Below the pieces are notes generated by a model. The model saw only the letters and a list, made by a program, of their open reading frames with translations. It was not told where the DNA came from and did no database searches. DNA of 64,000 bases, from NCBI GenBank assembly GCA_963807305.1, contig CAWEBN010000008.1:186001-250000 (forward strand). The letters are read 5' to 3'. Numbering within the stretch: the first letter of the stretch is position 1; each line of letters begins with the position of its first letter. This stretch comes from JAOPZW01 sp963807305 (GTDB lineage Bacteria; Actinomycetota; Thermoleophilia; Solirubrobacterales; Solirubrobacteraceae). Shown one piece after another: positions 21,252-28,644 of this stretch. A program made the translations under genes and the position numbers.

Positions 21252-21538
21252 GCGCGGCGCGAACAGCATCATCGAGGGAAGGGAGTCAGCGGTGGGCGGG
21301 GCGCCGGCCGCCTCCGTGGCGCGTTGGCGCTCATCGAGAGAACTAGTGTCGGGTTTCGTGCCTCTATGGCAACAAACCCGACACTCGTCCCCGCGACGGG
21401 ACGAGGAGGGCCTTTGTCGGGCATAGCCCGACAAACTCCCCGCTCGTGGCGTCGACGAGCGCCAACGCGCCAGGGGCGCCGCCCGCGCTCCGACCACCAC
21501 GACCTCGCTTCCCCTCGATGATGCCGTGAGCGCCGCGC
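21252..21538. repeat. 287-bp palindromic element with three inner hairpins
   Basis: It fills the gap between two convergent genes. The outer arms match inversely: GCGCGGCGC 21252-21260 with 21530-21538; GCATCATCGAGGG plus AAG at 21266-21281 with 21508-21524 (one gap); an imperfect middle; and TGGCGCGTTGGCGCTC 21317-21332 with 21457-21472 (perfect 16). The centre holds three hairpins: a 12-bp stem AGTGTCGGGTTT 21345-21356 with 21374-21385, containing TGCC/GGCA; an 8-bp stem CTCGTCCC 21384-21391 with 21398-21405; and a 10-bp stem TTTGTCGGGC 21413-21422 with 21426-21435. It may be a mobile palindromic repeat, a two-way terminator or a structured RNA. Confidence 0.8.
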
Positions 21539-21563
21539 ACCGCCGCAGACGCGACGCGGACGA

Positions 21564-22469
21564 CTACCCCCCGCAGAGCACGATCGGATCGCCGAGCCCG
21601 CTGACGACCGAGGGCAGCGACAGCGCCGCGGCCACCGCGACCGTGGTCACCGCGACGGCGAGCGGGCGCAGGCCGCGGGGGCCGCCGCCGACGCCGACGT
21701 CCTGGAGCAGCTCGCGCACGCGGGCCGCGGTGCCGTCGCCGCCCAGGGCGGCCATGCCGGCGCGCGTGGTGGCGCCGGTGGCGGCCTTGCAGATGGCCGA
21801 GGCCAGCGCCAGGCGATCGGCGCGCTCGCGCACCGCCGAGCGGTCGGCGTCGCGCTCGATGTGGAAGCGCAGCTGGCGCACCGCCCGCGCGGTCCCGGGC
21901 AGCGGGCGCCCGAGCACGCGGCAGAGCTCGGCGTAAAGCAGTACGTAGCGGTGGTAGCGGCGGATGTGGGCGCGCTCGTGGGCGATCGCGGCCGCCAGCT
22001 CGTCGTCGTCGAGCCGCGCGAGCGCGCCGGCGGAGACGACGAGCGTCGGGTGGGTCAGGCCGGCGGCGGCGAGCAGGACGTCGTCGCCGCCGATGATGAC
22101 GCTGCCCTCAGGCCCGTGGCCCAGCGGCGCGCGCACGAGACGGCGCACGGCGAACGTCGCCTGCACCAGGCGCGCCATCGCCCACAACAGCGACGCGATG
22201 AGCGCCAGCCCGCCCAGCGCCGCGGCAGCGTGGCCGGCGACCTGGTGGTGCGGCGCACAGGGCCACTCGGCGAAGGCGCGCAGCAGGTGGCCGGGGTGCA
22301 GCAGCACGAGCGCGCCGGTCACGGTGCCCACGACGATGAGCGCGCGCAATCCGAGCGCGGCCGCCCAGAGCAGGCAGGCGGTGGCCGGATCCGCGCGCTG
22401 GAGGGCGAGCAGATGAGGTAGGACGATCCCTCCGAACGCGACAGCGGCGACGAGCGCCGCGGCGGTCAT
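21564..22469 (-). CDS. M56-family (BlaR1-like) membrane metallopeptidase, 301 aa
   Basis: Zinc metallopeptidase with several membrane helices. The HExxH site is at 164-168 (AHERAHIRRYH), and ERDAD downstream supplies the likely third ligand. In BlaR1/MecR1 systems such proteases inactivate the partner BlaI repressor after sensing; here the C-terminal penicillin-binding sensor domain is missing, so the signal is unknown. The start overlaps the BlaI stop (ATGA), making a two-gene unit. Confidence 0.88.
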   Translation of the reverse strand: MTAAALVAAVAFGGIVLPHLLALQRADPATACLLWAAALGLRALIVVGTVTGALVLLHPGHLLRAFAEWPCAPHHQVAGHAAAALGGLALIASLLWAMARLVQATFAVRRLVRAPLGHGPEGSVIIGGDDVLLAAAGLTHPTLVVSAGALARLDDDELAAAIAHERAHIRRYHRYVLLYAELCRVLGRPLPGTARAVRQLRFHIERDADRSAVRERADRLALASAICKAATGATTRAGMAALGGDGTAARVRELLQDVGVGGGPRGLRPLAVAVTTVAVAAALSLPSVVSGLGDPIVLCGG

Positions 22470-22864
22470 CGCATCCGCTCCACCGCGACCTCGTCGGCGA
22501 GCCGACCGAGTTCGGCGGCCTCGTCTCGCGGCAGGCTCCCGATGAGCTGGGCGATCGCGACCTGACGGGCCTCGGACGATGCGCCGCGGAGCGTGTGCTC
22601 CATCGAGCGCGAGAGGTAGTCGGCCTCGGTGAGCGACGGCGCGTAGACGATGACGTGCCCCTCGCGCCGGCGCGTGAGCAGCCCGCGCTCGGCGAGCCGG
22701 TTGAGCACGGTCTGCACCGTGTTGTAGGCACCTTGGTGGTTGGGCGGCAGCGCCTGGCGGACCTGCTCGACCGTGCCCTCGTCGAGCCTCCAGATGGCCG
22801 CCATGATCTGTGTCTGGAGCTCGCCTTGCAGCGGGGTGACGTCGGTCATGGTGAGGCCCATCAT
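22466..22864 (-). CDS. BlaI/MecI/CopY-family repressor, 132 aa
   Basis: A winged-helix repressor: LQTQIMAAIWRLDEGTVEQVRQALP, then NTVQTVLNRLAERGLLTRRREGHVIVYAP, then a dimerising helical tail. It is normally cleaved by the partner M56 peptidase, encoded directly downstream. The start could be 22864, 22861 or 22849; no clear RBS decides. No TACA/TGTA-type BlaI operator was found upstream. Confidence 0.9.
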   Translation of the reverse strand: MMGLTMTDVTPLQGELQTQIMAAIWRLDEGTVEQVRQALPPNHQGAYNTVQTVLNRLAERGLLTRRREGHVIVYAPSLTEADYLSRSMEHTLRGASSEARQVAIAQLIGSLPRDEAAELGRLADEVAVERMR

Positions 22865-22895
22865 CGCAGAGGTGGCGCTGGCGCGGCGCGGGTTC

Positions 22896-23630
22896 TCAAC
22901 CGACCATGTGGACCATGGTGGTGCCCGCGCGGATGAAGCCGGTGCGCGCGTACACCCGCTCGGCGCCGTCGTCGCCCGGCGTGAGGAAGCACAGCTGCGC
23001 CCCGACGGCCACGGCCTGGCCGGCGGCGGCCGACGTCAGCGCGGCTGCGATGCCGCGCCGGCGGAAGCGCTCGCGCACGCCGATGCCGCCCAACTCGCTG
23101 ACGCCGTCGGCGACCTCGCTGTGGAACGCGGCCCCCGCGGGCTCGCCGTTGGCGCGGGCCAGCAGCCCGCGCCCGCCGTAGGCGCCCACCTGCGCGTCGG
23201 TGGGCGGGCCGTCGCCGAACGCCTCGGCCGCCGTGGTCAGCAGCGCGCGCACGGCGCCGCCCTGGGCGAGGACGCGCGCGATGACCACGCCGTCGGGCGC
23301 CGGCACCTCGCGCAGCTCGTCGGCCGGCAGCGTCATCACGGGGTAGCGGCCCTGCAGCTCGAAGCCGGCCGCCGCGAGCGCCTGCTCGAGGCCGGGCGCA
23401 CACTCGGCCACGAACTCGAGCCGCGGCCGCAGGCATTCGTCCGCGAAGGCGGCGCGCAGGGCGTCGATCCCGTCCCACTCGGGCGCGCCGGGATTCGGCA
23501 CGGCGTAGTTCGCATACGGATGATCGGAGGCGCGGTGGCGGTAGAGCGTGAAGGGCCCGGCGACGACCGGATCCCGCTCGGCCGCGTTGACCACGCGGAT
23601 CGAGGCCTGGACGCGCTCGGCGACGTTCAC
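22896..23630 (-). CDS. GNAT-family N-acetyltransferase, 244 aa
   Basis: The acetyl-CoA binding segment is GIGVRERFRRRGIAAALTSAAAGQAVAVGAQLCFL, followed by RVYARTGFIRAGTTMVHMVG, both typical of GNAT. The N-terminal half (residues 1-105) is a degenerate partner domain with ERVQASIRVVNAAERDP. The start is GTG 23630, overlapping the stop of the phosphoesterase gene (GTGA). The substrate is unknown. Confidence 0.85.
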   Translation of the reverse strand: MNVAERVQASIRVVNAAERDPVVAGPFTLYRHRASDHPYANYAVPNPGAPEWDGIDALRAAFADECLRPRLEFVAECAPGLEQALAAAGFELQGRYPVMTLPADELREVPAPDGVVIARVLAQGGAVRALLTTAAEAFGDGPPTDAQVGAYGGRGLLARANGEPAGAAFHSEVADGVSELGGIGVRERFRRRGIAAALTSAAAGQAVAVGAQLCFLTPGDDGAERVYARTGFIRAGTTMVHMVG

Positions 23631-24136
23631 CCGAGGTCGATCAGCTCGAAGCTCACCGCCCCATCCTCGCTGATCCGTGCCTGGCCCATCGTGTGCGTCG
23701 GCTGCCGGCGGCGGTCGGTGGGGCTGCCGGGATTGAAGATCTGAAAGCCGGTCGCGGGATCGCGCTCGTGCAACGGGATGTGCGAGTGGCCGAAGACGAC
23801 CGCGTCGGCCTCAGCCGGGGCGAAGCGCCGGCGCAGGCGCGCGAGGCGCCCGTCCGCGGCCCCCGCGTCGTGGACCATGGCGATCCGCGCCGCCCCGGCC
23901 CTCACCACACGGGCGGAGGGCAGCAGCGCGCGGACCTCGTGATCGTCGACGTTGCCGTGCACCGCCTCGACCGGCGGCCCTAGCGCCTGCAGGTCGGCCA
24001 GCACATCGGCCGTGATGAAGTCGCCTGCGTGCAGGATGAGGTCCGCGGCGCGCAGGCGCTCGACGCACGCGTCCGGCAGCGAGCGCGCTCCGCGGGGCAG
24101 ATGCGTGTCGGAGATGATCGCCAGCAGCAGGCTCAC
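23627..24136 (-). CDS. YfcE/MJ0936-type metallophosphoesterase, 169 aa
   Basis: A small calcineurin-like phosphodiesterase. All five metal motifs are present: SDTHLP, HAGDF, GNVDD (in place of GNxD/N), VHD and GHSHIPL. The GTG at 24136 overlaps the stop of the aldo/keto reductase gene (GTGA) and puts the first strand (LLLAIISDTH) at the N terminus. The C-terminal end overlaps the GNAT start. Likely a cytosolic phosphodiesterase of unknown substrate. Confidence 0.88.
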   Translation of the reverse strand: MSLLLAIISDTHLPRGARSLPDACVERLRAADLILHAGDFITADVLADLQALGPPVEAVHGNVDDHEVRALLPSARVVRAGAARIAMVHDAGAADGRLARLRRRFAPAEADAVVFGHSHIPLHERDPATGFQIFNPGSPTDRRRQPTHTMGQARISEDGAVSFELIDLG

Positions 24137-25089
24137 GCGCCGGCGATCATGCCAAGCTCCTCGCCGGTCAGCTCCACGTCCCCGGCGCGCGCGAGCGCGT
24201 GGACCTGGTCGGGGCGGCGGAAGCCGACGATCGAGCCGTGCACCGCCGGGTGGTGCAGCGTCCACGCCACGGCGATGGCACCGGCGGTGGTGTCGTGGCG
24301 CTCGGCGACCTCCTGCAGGCGCGCGACGAGGGCCAGGTGGCGCGAGAGCTGGGGCTCCTGGAAGCGCGGGTCGTGCTTGCGCCAGTCGTCATCGGGCATC
24401 GCGGCGATCCGCTCGGCTGTCATCGCGCCCGTGAGCAGCCCCGAGGCCATCGGCGAGTAGACGATCACGCCGATGCCCTCGCTCTGGGAGAAGGGCAGGA
24501 CCTCGTCCTCGGCGTCGCGCTCGAGCAGCGAGTAGGGCGGCTGCAGCGTCTCCACCGGTGCGATGGCCTGCGCCCGGCGCAGCTGGGCGACGTCGAAGTT
24601 CGAAACGCCGATGTGGCGCACGAGCCCCTGCTCCTTGATCTCGGCGAAGGTCGACCACGCCTCCTCGACGTCCTCGTCCGGGTCGGGCCAGTGGACCTGG
24701 TAGACGTCGATGGCGTCGACGCGCAGTCGCGTGAGGCTCGCCTCGATCTCGCGCAGCAGCGAGTCGCGCTTGAGGTTGTGGCGGACGCTGTTGTCGCCGC
24801 CGTCGAGCAGTGAGGCCTTCGTGAAGACGTAGGGCCGCGGGTCGAGGCCCTCGAGCGCGCGGCCCACGACCTCCTCGGAGTGGCCGAGCCCGTAGATGGG
24901 CGCGGTGTCCACCCAGTTGATGCCGAGCTCGAAGCCGCGCCGGATCGTGGCGATGGACTCCTCGTCGTCCTGCGCGCCCCACGCATGCCACCAGCCTGCC
25001 CCTCCGATGGCCCACGCTCCCATGCCGATACGGGTGATGCGTAGCCCCGTCCGGCCCAGCTCGGTGGTCGTCAAGCCCGTTGTCGCCAT
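24133..25089 (-). CDS. Aldo/keto reductase, 318 aa
   Basis: An NADPH-dependent TIM-barrel reductase. The catalytic tetrad is visible: Asp in NWVDTAPIYG, Tyr in IYGLGHSE, Lys in YVFTKAS and His in YQVHWPD. HIGVSNFD and GIGVIVYSPMASGLLTG are typical of the family. ATG 25089 is preferred over 25107 because TAGCGT ends 8 bases before it, a leaderless layout seen elsewhere in this window, and because the shorter protein starts near the family's usual position. Confidence 0.9.
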   Translation of the reverse strand: MATTGLTTTELGRTGLRITRIGMGAWAIGGAGWWHAWGAQDDEESIATIRRGFELGINWVDTAPIYGLGHSEEVVGRALEGLDPRPYVFTKASLLDGGDNSVRHNLKRDSLLREIEASLTRLRVDAIDVYQVHWPDPDEDVEEAWSTFAEIKEQGLVRHIGVSNFDVAQLRRAQAIAPVETLQPPYSLLERDAEDEVLPFSQSEGIGVIVYSPMASGLLTGAMTAERIAAMPDDDWRKHDPRFQEPQLSRHLALVARLQEVAERHDTTAGAIAVAWTLHHPAVHGSIVGFRRPDQVHALARAGDVELTGEELGMIAGA

Positions 25090-25097
25090 GGATGTGA

Positions 25098-25103
25098 ACG
25101 CTA
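25098..25103 (-). promoter_or_regulatory. -10 box of a leaderless promoter (aldo/keto reductase)
   Basis: TAGCGT on the minus strand ends 8 bases before ATG 25089 and decides that start over ATG 25107. Confidence 0.4.
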
Positions 25104-25157
25104 ACATCGCCCGCCCACGCTGCGGGAAAATCGGCGGCGCGAGTGCCCTTCGGCCGG

Positions 25158-26075
25158 CTAGGGAGAGCCGAGCTTGGCGGCGGCGCGCTGCGCGAGGACG
25201 CGCTGGAGCACGCGGTAGGCGGGCCGGGGCTTGCCCGTGGGGCCGATCAGGCCGGAGTCCCAGGTCTTCGGCCCCGGGTCGCTGTTCCAGTGGTACAGGT
25301 AGACGCGTGTGATGCGGCGGCTGAGCGGGATGAGGTCGTCGAAGAGGAAGCGCGTCGCCATCGCGGCGTGCTCGGCGGACTCCGGGAAGGTGACCTTGCG
25401 GCGGTTCGTGCGCGAGACGATGCCGCCGGTCTCGGTGAACCAGATCTGGCCCTTGACCGCCTTGAGCAAGCGTCGCGTACCGGTGGTGCGCAGGCGGTTG
25501 GCGTCGATGTAGTTGTGGATGCCCCAGTAGCGCGGCTCGACCTTGGAGGCGCGCCGGAACGCCTTCACCCACGAGGTCATGTTGGGCATGTCGAGGACCT
25601 CGGCGGCGAGGATCCGGCACGTCGGGCACGCGACGCGCAGCTTGCGCCAGTAGGCCGCGACCAGCTCGGGGCGATGGCAGGTCGGCTCGCCGCAGTGGTT
25701 GGCCTCGTTCCAGGCCGCGTAGTCGGTCACCCACGGGTAGCGCGCGCGGAACCGGCGGAACTCGTAGAGCAGGCGCTCGGGCGTCGGCAGCAGGCGACGG
25801 TCGTCGCTCGAGTGCGTGAAGGACAGCAGCGGTGTGACGCCCGCGGAGCGCGCGCCCGCGAGCCAGGCGTCGAGCTGAGCCGTCTGCGTGGGGCTCGTGA
25901 GGGCATCCCAGGGCACCGCGCGGCGGGCGTAGTGCAGGTCGCTGGCCAGGAAGCGCGGGTCCGTGAACATGTCCGGCTTCTGATCGGCGATGCCGATCGT
26001 GAGCGCCTGCGCCGACGACGCCGCGCCGAGCGCGGCGAGCAGCACGAGGAGCAGGATGGACAGGCGGCGCGGCAT
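25158..26075 (-). CDS. Secreted glycoside-hydrolase-like TIM barrel, 305 aa
   Basis: A signal peptide (RRLSILLLVLLAALGAASSAQA, residues 3-24) precedes a clan-A-like barrel. The two expected acids are visible: DYAAWNEANH (acid/base, Asn-Glu) and IWFTETGG (nucleophile at a strand end). Four Cys, in NHCGEPTCH and ACPTC, may form disulfides. It lies in the same direction as the cupin gene upstream, 11 bases away. I cannot assign a GH family or substrate; the fold call is from motifs only. Confidence 0.7.
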   Translation of the reverse strand: MPRRLSILLLVLLAALGAASSAQALTIGIADQKPDMFTDPRFLASDLHYARRAVPWDALTSPTQTAQLDAWLAGARSAGVTPLLSFTHSSDDRRLLPTPERLLYEFRRFRARYPWVTDYAAWNEANHCGEPTCHRPELVAAYWRKLRVACPTCRILAAEVLDMPNMTSWVKAFRRASKVEPRYWGIHNYIDANRLRTTGTRRLLKAVKGQIWFTETGGIVSRTNRRKVTFPESAEHAAMATRFLFDDLIPLSRRITRVYLYHWNSDPGPKTWDSGLIGPTGKPRPAYRVLQRVLAQRAAAKLGSP

Positions 26076-26086
26076 CGGCGCAGGTA

Positions 26087-26467
26087 CTACCCGCCGGAAG
26101 GCTGATCGGTTACCAGGACGGTGTCCTCGTGGGAGTAGGCAGGTGCGCAGCAGCAGAGCAGGACGAGGGGCTCGGCGCCCGTGTTGACGAGACCGTGGAC
26201 CTGCCCGGGCGGGATGACGACGCAGTCGCCCGGGGCGACCTCGCGCTCCTCGTCGCCGAGCGTCATGCGGCCGCTGCCGGCCGTGAAGAAGTAGAGCTCC
26301 TCGGTGACCCGGTGGTAGTGCGCGGCGGTCCGTGCGCCGACGGGGACGGTGGCCTCGGCCAGCGATTGGTTGCGCGCCGGCGTCCACGCCGGCCCGGCGA
26401 TCTCGCGGATGGTGGAGCCGTCCAGAGTGGTGAACGGCTCGAGGTCTTCGAGCTTGGAGAGGTGCAT
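26087..26467 (-). CDS. Cupin-domain protein, 126 aa
   Basis: A single-domain metal-binding beta barrel. Cupin motif 1 is AAHYHRVTEELYFFTAGSGRMTLG, with His, His and Glu ligands, and motif 2 is PGDCVVIPPGQVHGLVNTG, with the fourth ligand His. A CCC triplet occurs near residue 106 (LLCCCAPAY). No catalytic role can be assigned. ATG 26467 is the natural start (MHLSKLEDLEPF). Confidence 0.85.
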   Translation of the reverse strand: MHLSKLEDLEPFTTLDGSTIREIAGPAWTPARNQSLAEATVPVGARTAAHYHRVTEELYFFTAGSGRMTLGDEEREVAPGDCVVIPPGQVHGLVNTGAEPLVLLCCCAPAYSHEDTVLVTDQPSGG

Positions 26468-26519
26468 GCGCGTCCCGCCGGCTGCCCGGCGGGACGCGCA
26501 AAGCTACATCAGGTTGCGA

Positions 26520-26708
26520 TCAGGCGATCGCGCGACGTGCGCTCTCGCGGTCCAGGCGCTGAGCGGTGACGGCGAGCGCGTGGGCCGCTTGGCCGCGCAG
26601 CCGCCTGGGCTGTCGCGGGTCGCGTCCGGACGAGTGTCCTGACGCGAGGCTGCGGGGGCCCATGATCGGCTGCGTGATCGCGAACTGCTGGTGGAACTGG
26701 CTGTACAC
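26520..26708 (-). CDS. Possible small basic protein, 62 aa
   Basis: The frame starts at GTG 26708 with GAAGGGAGC just before it and ends in QRLDRESARRAIA. The sequence is Gln- and Arg-rich, with no membrane helix and no Cys. Its codon third positions remain GC-rich. I do not recognise a family. A promoter candidate and a strong leader hairpin lie upstream, which favours a real transcript, but the gene is only tentative. Confidence 0.4.
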   Translation of the reverse strand: MYSQFHQQFAITQPIMGPRSLASGHSSGRDPRQPRRLRGQAAHALAVTAQRLDRESARRAIA

Positions 26709-26738
26709 GATGCTCCCTTCAGGGATGTTGGACGGAAT

Positions 26739-26790
26739 CCGCCCGGGAGCGTCGAGAAGGCCAGTCGAGTGGCTGCTCGGCCCCGGGCGG
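26739..26790 (-). other. Strong leader hairpin before the small ORF
   Basis: CCGCCCGGG (26739-26747) pairs perfectly with CCCGGGCGG (26782-26790), and a weaker inner stem lies between. It ends about 30 bases before the GTG of the 62-codon frame. Confidence 0.45.
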
Positions 26791-26894
26791 TGTGCCCGCG
26801 GCCGAACGCATGAAGCGCTAGATCGCGGACCCGCTACGAGCGGCGAGGACGCCCATTGGCGTCTGGATGTCGGTCGTGCGGGTCATGGACAGTG

Positions 26895-26924
26895 ACGGTA
26901 GCCGCCCTGCCCCAAATCGCACAA
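26895..26924 (-). promoter_or_regulatory. Candidate promoter for the small ORF and cupin
   Basis: TTGTGC (26924-26919), an 18-base spacer and TACCGT (26900-26895) on the minus strand. Confidence 0.35.
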
Positions 26925-26953
26925 GGGGGGTTAACCGTCCTTAAACGGCGCGA

Positions 26954-26975
26954 CCCCGACGGGGAACCGTCGGGG
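26954..26975 (-). terminator. Hairpin downstream of the R2lox gene, second
   Basis: CCCCGACGG and CCGTCGGGG form a perfect 9-bp stem around a 4-base loop. There is no strong T tract, as is common in GC-rich actinobacterial terminators. Confidence 0.5.
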
Positions 26976-26987
26976 CCATAGGGAGCG

Positions 26988-27022
26988 CCGGGTATCGCGA
27001 GGAGTGTCGGCCTGATACCCGG
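26988..27022 (-). terminator. Hairpin downstream of the R2lox gene, first
   Basis: CCGGGTATC and GATACCCGG form a perfect 9-bp stem with a 17-base loop, 26 bases beyond the stop codon at 27048. Confidence 0.5.
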
Positions 27023-27047
27023 GCGCCTCAGACCATATTCACGAAGT

Positions 27048-27950
27048 TCAGGCGGTCACGGTCGGCAGGCCGACGCCGATGACCTTCAGCCGCCGCGACA
27101 GCGCGGTGAAGGCAAACTCGTTCATCTCCTGGCTCGTGTAGCCCATGTACTCGTACTCGTCGCCGAGCTCGTAGCCGGGCGGCACGAGGACGCCCGCCGC
27201 AGCGGGCAACGTGGCCATGAGGCGGTCCTGGATGCGCTGGGCGTGCGACGGGTCGCCGGCCTTCTGCTGAAGGAACCAGGTGCCGTAGGCGACGTGGCGG
27301 TGCTCGTCCTGCGAGATCCTCTGAAAGCCGAAGTGGTGGCCCGGCAGGATGCCCTGGCGCTCCATCCAGCCGGTCTGGAAGTACTGGCCGGTGAGCGCCA
27401 GCGTCCCCTCGATGACCATGTGGTAGATCACGACGAAGTCGATCTTGGCCTCGATGTCGCGCGGGTTCTCGATGAGGGCCCGGTTGGCGTTGACGAGGTG
27501 CTCGTCGAACAGCGCGATGTAGTGCTCGTTGAGCTGCTCACGGCAGCGGGCCAGGCGGTCCTCGAAGCTCCCGTCGTACTGCAGGACGTTCTCGTAGAGG
27601 CGATTGAAGTGCTGGGCGTGGCGCGCCTCGTCGACCTGCTGCGTGGTGAGGAAGGCCTCCTCGTGCTGATCCTCGTAGGCCATCACGAGGCCGCTGAACT
27701 GGGTGGCGACCCGCTCCTCGCCGACGAAGAAGTTGGCCAGGCCCCACGACGCCTCCTCGCGATCGACGTCGGACATCGCCTCCCAGTCGCGGCGGTCCTG
27801 CGTGAAGTCGATCTCGTGGGAGGCCCAGCCCTGGCGCTCCCACAGCTCGTAGAGCTGGCGCGGCGACATGAGCTGGATCGACGACAGCTTGGACTCGTCG
27901 GTGATCGTCGCGACGTCGCCCTGCGTCGTGAGGTCGAGCAGGCTGGCCAT
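27048..27950 (-). CDS. R2-like ligand-binding oxidase (R2lox), 300 aa
   Basis: A ferritin-like di-metal protein resembling ribonucleotide reductase R2. Metal ligands fit E78, E108, H111, E181, E216 and H219 (GEERV, DEARH, IEGTLALTG, DEHRH). The two residues that make the R2lox Tyr-Val ether crosslink are conserved: V81, three after E78, and Y176, five before E181. Compared from memory with the mycobacterial protein Rv0233, spacings within each motif agree. R2lox assembles a Mn/Fe centre and binds a long-chain lipid. ATG 27950 starts a leaderless transcript under a TetR-type operator. Automatic annotation may call it NrdB. Confidence 0.85.
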   Translation of the reverse strand: MASLLDLTTQGDVATITDESKLSSIQLMSPRQLYELWERQGWASHEIDFTQDRRDWEAMSDVDREEASWGLANFFVGEERVATQFSGLVMAYEDQHEEAFLTTQQVDEARHAQHFNRLYENVLQYDGSFEDRLARCREQLNEHYIALFDEHLVNANRALIENPRDIEAKIDFVVIYHMVIEGTLALTGQYFQTGWMERQGILPGHHFGFQRISQDEHRHVAYGTWFLQQKAGDPSHAQRIQDRLMATLPAAAGVLVPPGYELGDEYEYMGYTSQEMNEFAFTALSRRLKVIGVGLPTVTA

Positions 27951-27957
27951 ACCGCGG

Positions 27958-27986
27958 ATCCGACCAGAAACTTGACACTGTGTCAA
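27958..27986 (-). promoter_or_regulatory. R2lox promoter
   Basis: TTGACA (27986-27981, perfect -35), a 17-base spacer and TCGGAT (27963-27958) place the transcript start at or next to ATG 27950. Confidence 0.55.
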
Positions 27987-27987
27987 G
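27971..27987. promoter_or_regulatory. Palindromic operator between R2lox and tetR
   Basis: CTTGACAC-T-GTGTCAAG is a perfect 8+1+8 palindrome that contains the R2lox -35 box, so a bound TetR dimer would block R2lox transcription. Confidence 0.65.
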
Positions 27988-28012
27988 CCCAGTGAGGGGA
28001 CCTCCTGCCGGG

Positions 28013-28018
28013 TAGGCT
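28013..28018 (+). promoter_or_regulatory. -10 box of a leaderless promoter (tetR)
   Basis: TAGGCT ends 8 bases before ATG 28027 and 5 bases before the alternative GTG 28024. Confidence 0.4.
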
Positions 28019-28026
28019 GAGCGGTG

Positions 28027-28644
28027 ATGGCGTCCGTGGAATCGAAGGAGGAGCCGGCCCCCACCGCGAAGCGCGCGGCCATCCAGGCCGCCGTGCTGGC
28101 AGCCACCGAGGCCCTGCTCTCCGAGGGCGCCTCGTACTCCGACCTGAACATCGAGCGGATCGCCACGCGGGCCGGCATCTCGCGCACGGCCTTCTACTTC
28201 TACTTCCGCGACAAGCGCGAGCTGCTCATGCGCCTCACCGAAGAGGTCAACGAGCTGCTCTATCAGCAGGCCGACATCTGGTTCTCCGGCGCCGGCGAGC
28301 CCGAGCCCGAGATGCGCGAGGCGCTCACCAACATCGCCGCACTGTACGCCGAGCACGGCGTCCTGCTGCGCGCCATCGTCGAGGTCTCGACCTACGACGA
28401 GGAGGTCGCGCAGTTCTGGCGCGGCATGCTCGGGCGCTTCGTCGACGCCAGCCGACGTCGCATCGAGCTCGAGCAGCAGGCCGGCCGCGCCGTCGTCGAG
28501 CATGCGCAGGCGACGTCGTTCGCGCTGTGCTGGATGACCGAACGCACGATGCACCAGCACCTCGTCCAGGCCGACCCGTTCCCCGGCGACGAGCTGGTCG
28601 ACGCCCTCGTGGGGATCTGGCTGCGCTCGGTCTACGGCGCGTAG
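28027..28644 (+). CDS. TetR-family regulator, 205 aa
   Basis: The N-terminal DNA-binding domain is clear: AIQAAVLAATEALLSEGASYSDLNIERIATRAGISRTAFYFYFRDKRELLMRLTEEV. The C-terminal helices form a ligand and dimer domain. It is divergent from R2lox and the palindrome between them is its likely operator, implying control of R2lox and itself. A TetR-type gene also neighbours the R2lox gene of M. tuberculosis. The start could be GTG 28024 or ATG 28027. The 3' end overlaps the convergent gene by 13 bases. Confidence 0.9.
   Translation: MASVESKEEPAPTAKRAAIQAAVLAATEALLSEGASYSDLNIERIATRAGISRTAFYFYFRDKRELLMRLTEEVNELLYQQADIWFSGAGEPEPEMREALTNIAALYAEHGVLLRAIVEVSTYDEEVAQFWRGMLGRFVDASRRRIELEQQAGRAVVEHAQATSFALCWMTERTMHQHLVQADPFPGDELVDALVGIWLRSVYGA

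Larger units (their letters stand above)
26468..27047. other. 580-base region with a small ORF, leader hairpin and terminators
   Basis: It holds a possible 62-residue gene (26520-26708, minus), a hairpin in its leader (26739-26790), a candidate promoter (26895-26924, minus) and two hairpins beyond the end of the R2lox gene (26954-27022). Nothing else is recognised. Confidence 0.5.

Noticed and set aside
21222..21500. 92-codon minus-strand frame within the palindromic element
   Set aside because: It is fully inside the inverted repeat and has no conserved protein features.
22865..22895. BlaI operator upstream of the repressor gene
   Set aside because: No TACA/TGTA-type dyad was found in the 31-base gap.
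26566..26895. 109-codon plus-strand frame
   Set aside because: It overlaps the leader hairpin and promoter candidate on the other strand, lacks an RBS and has no family features.
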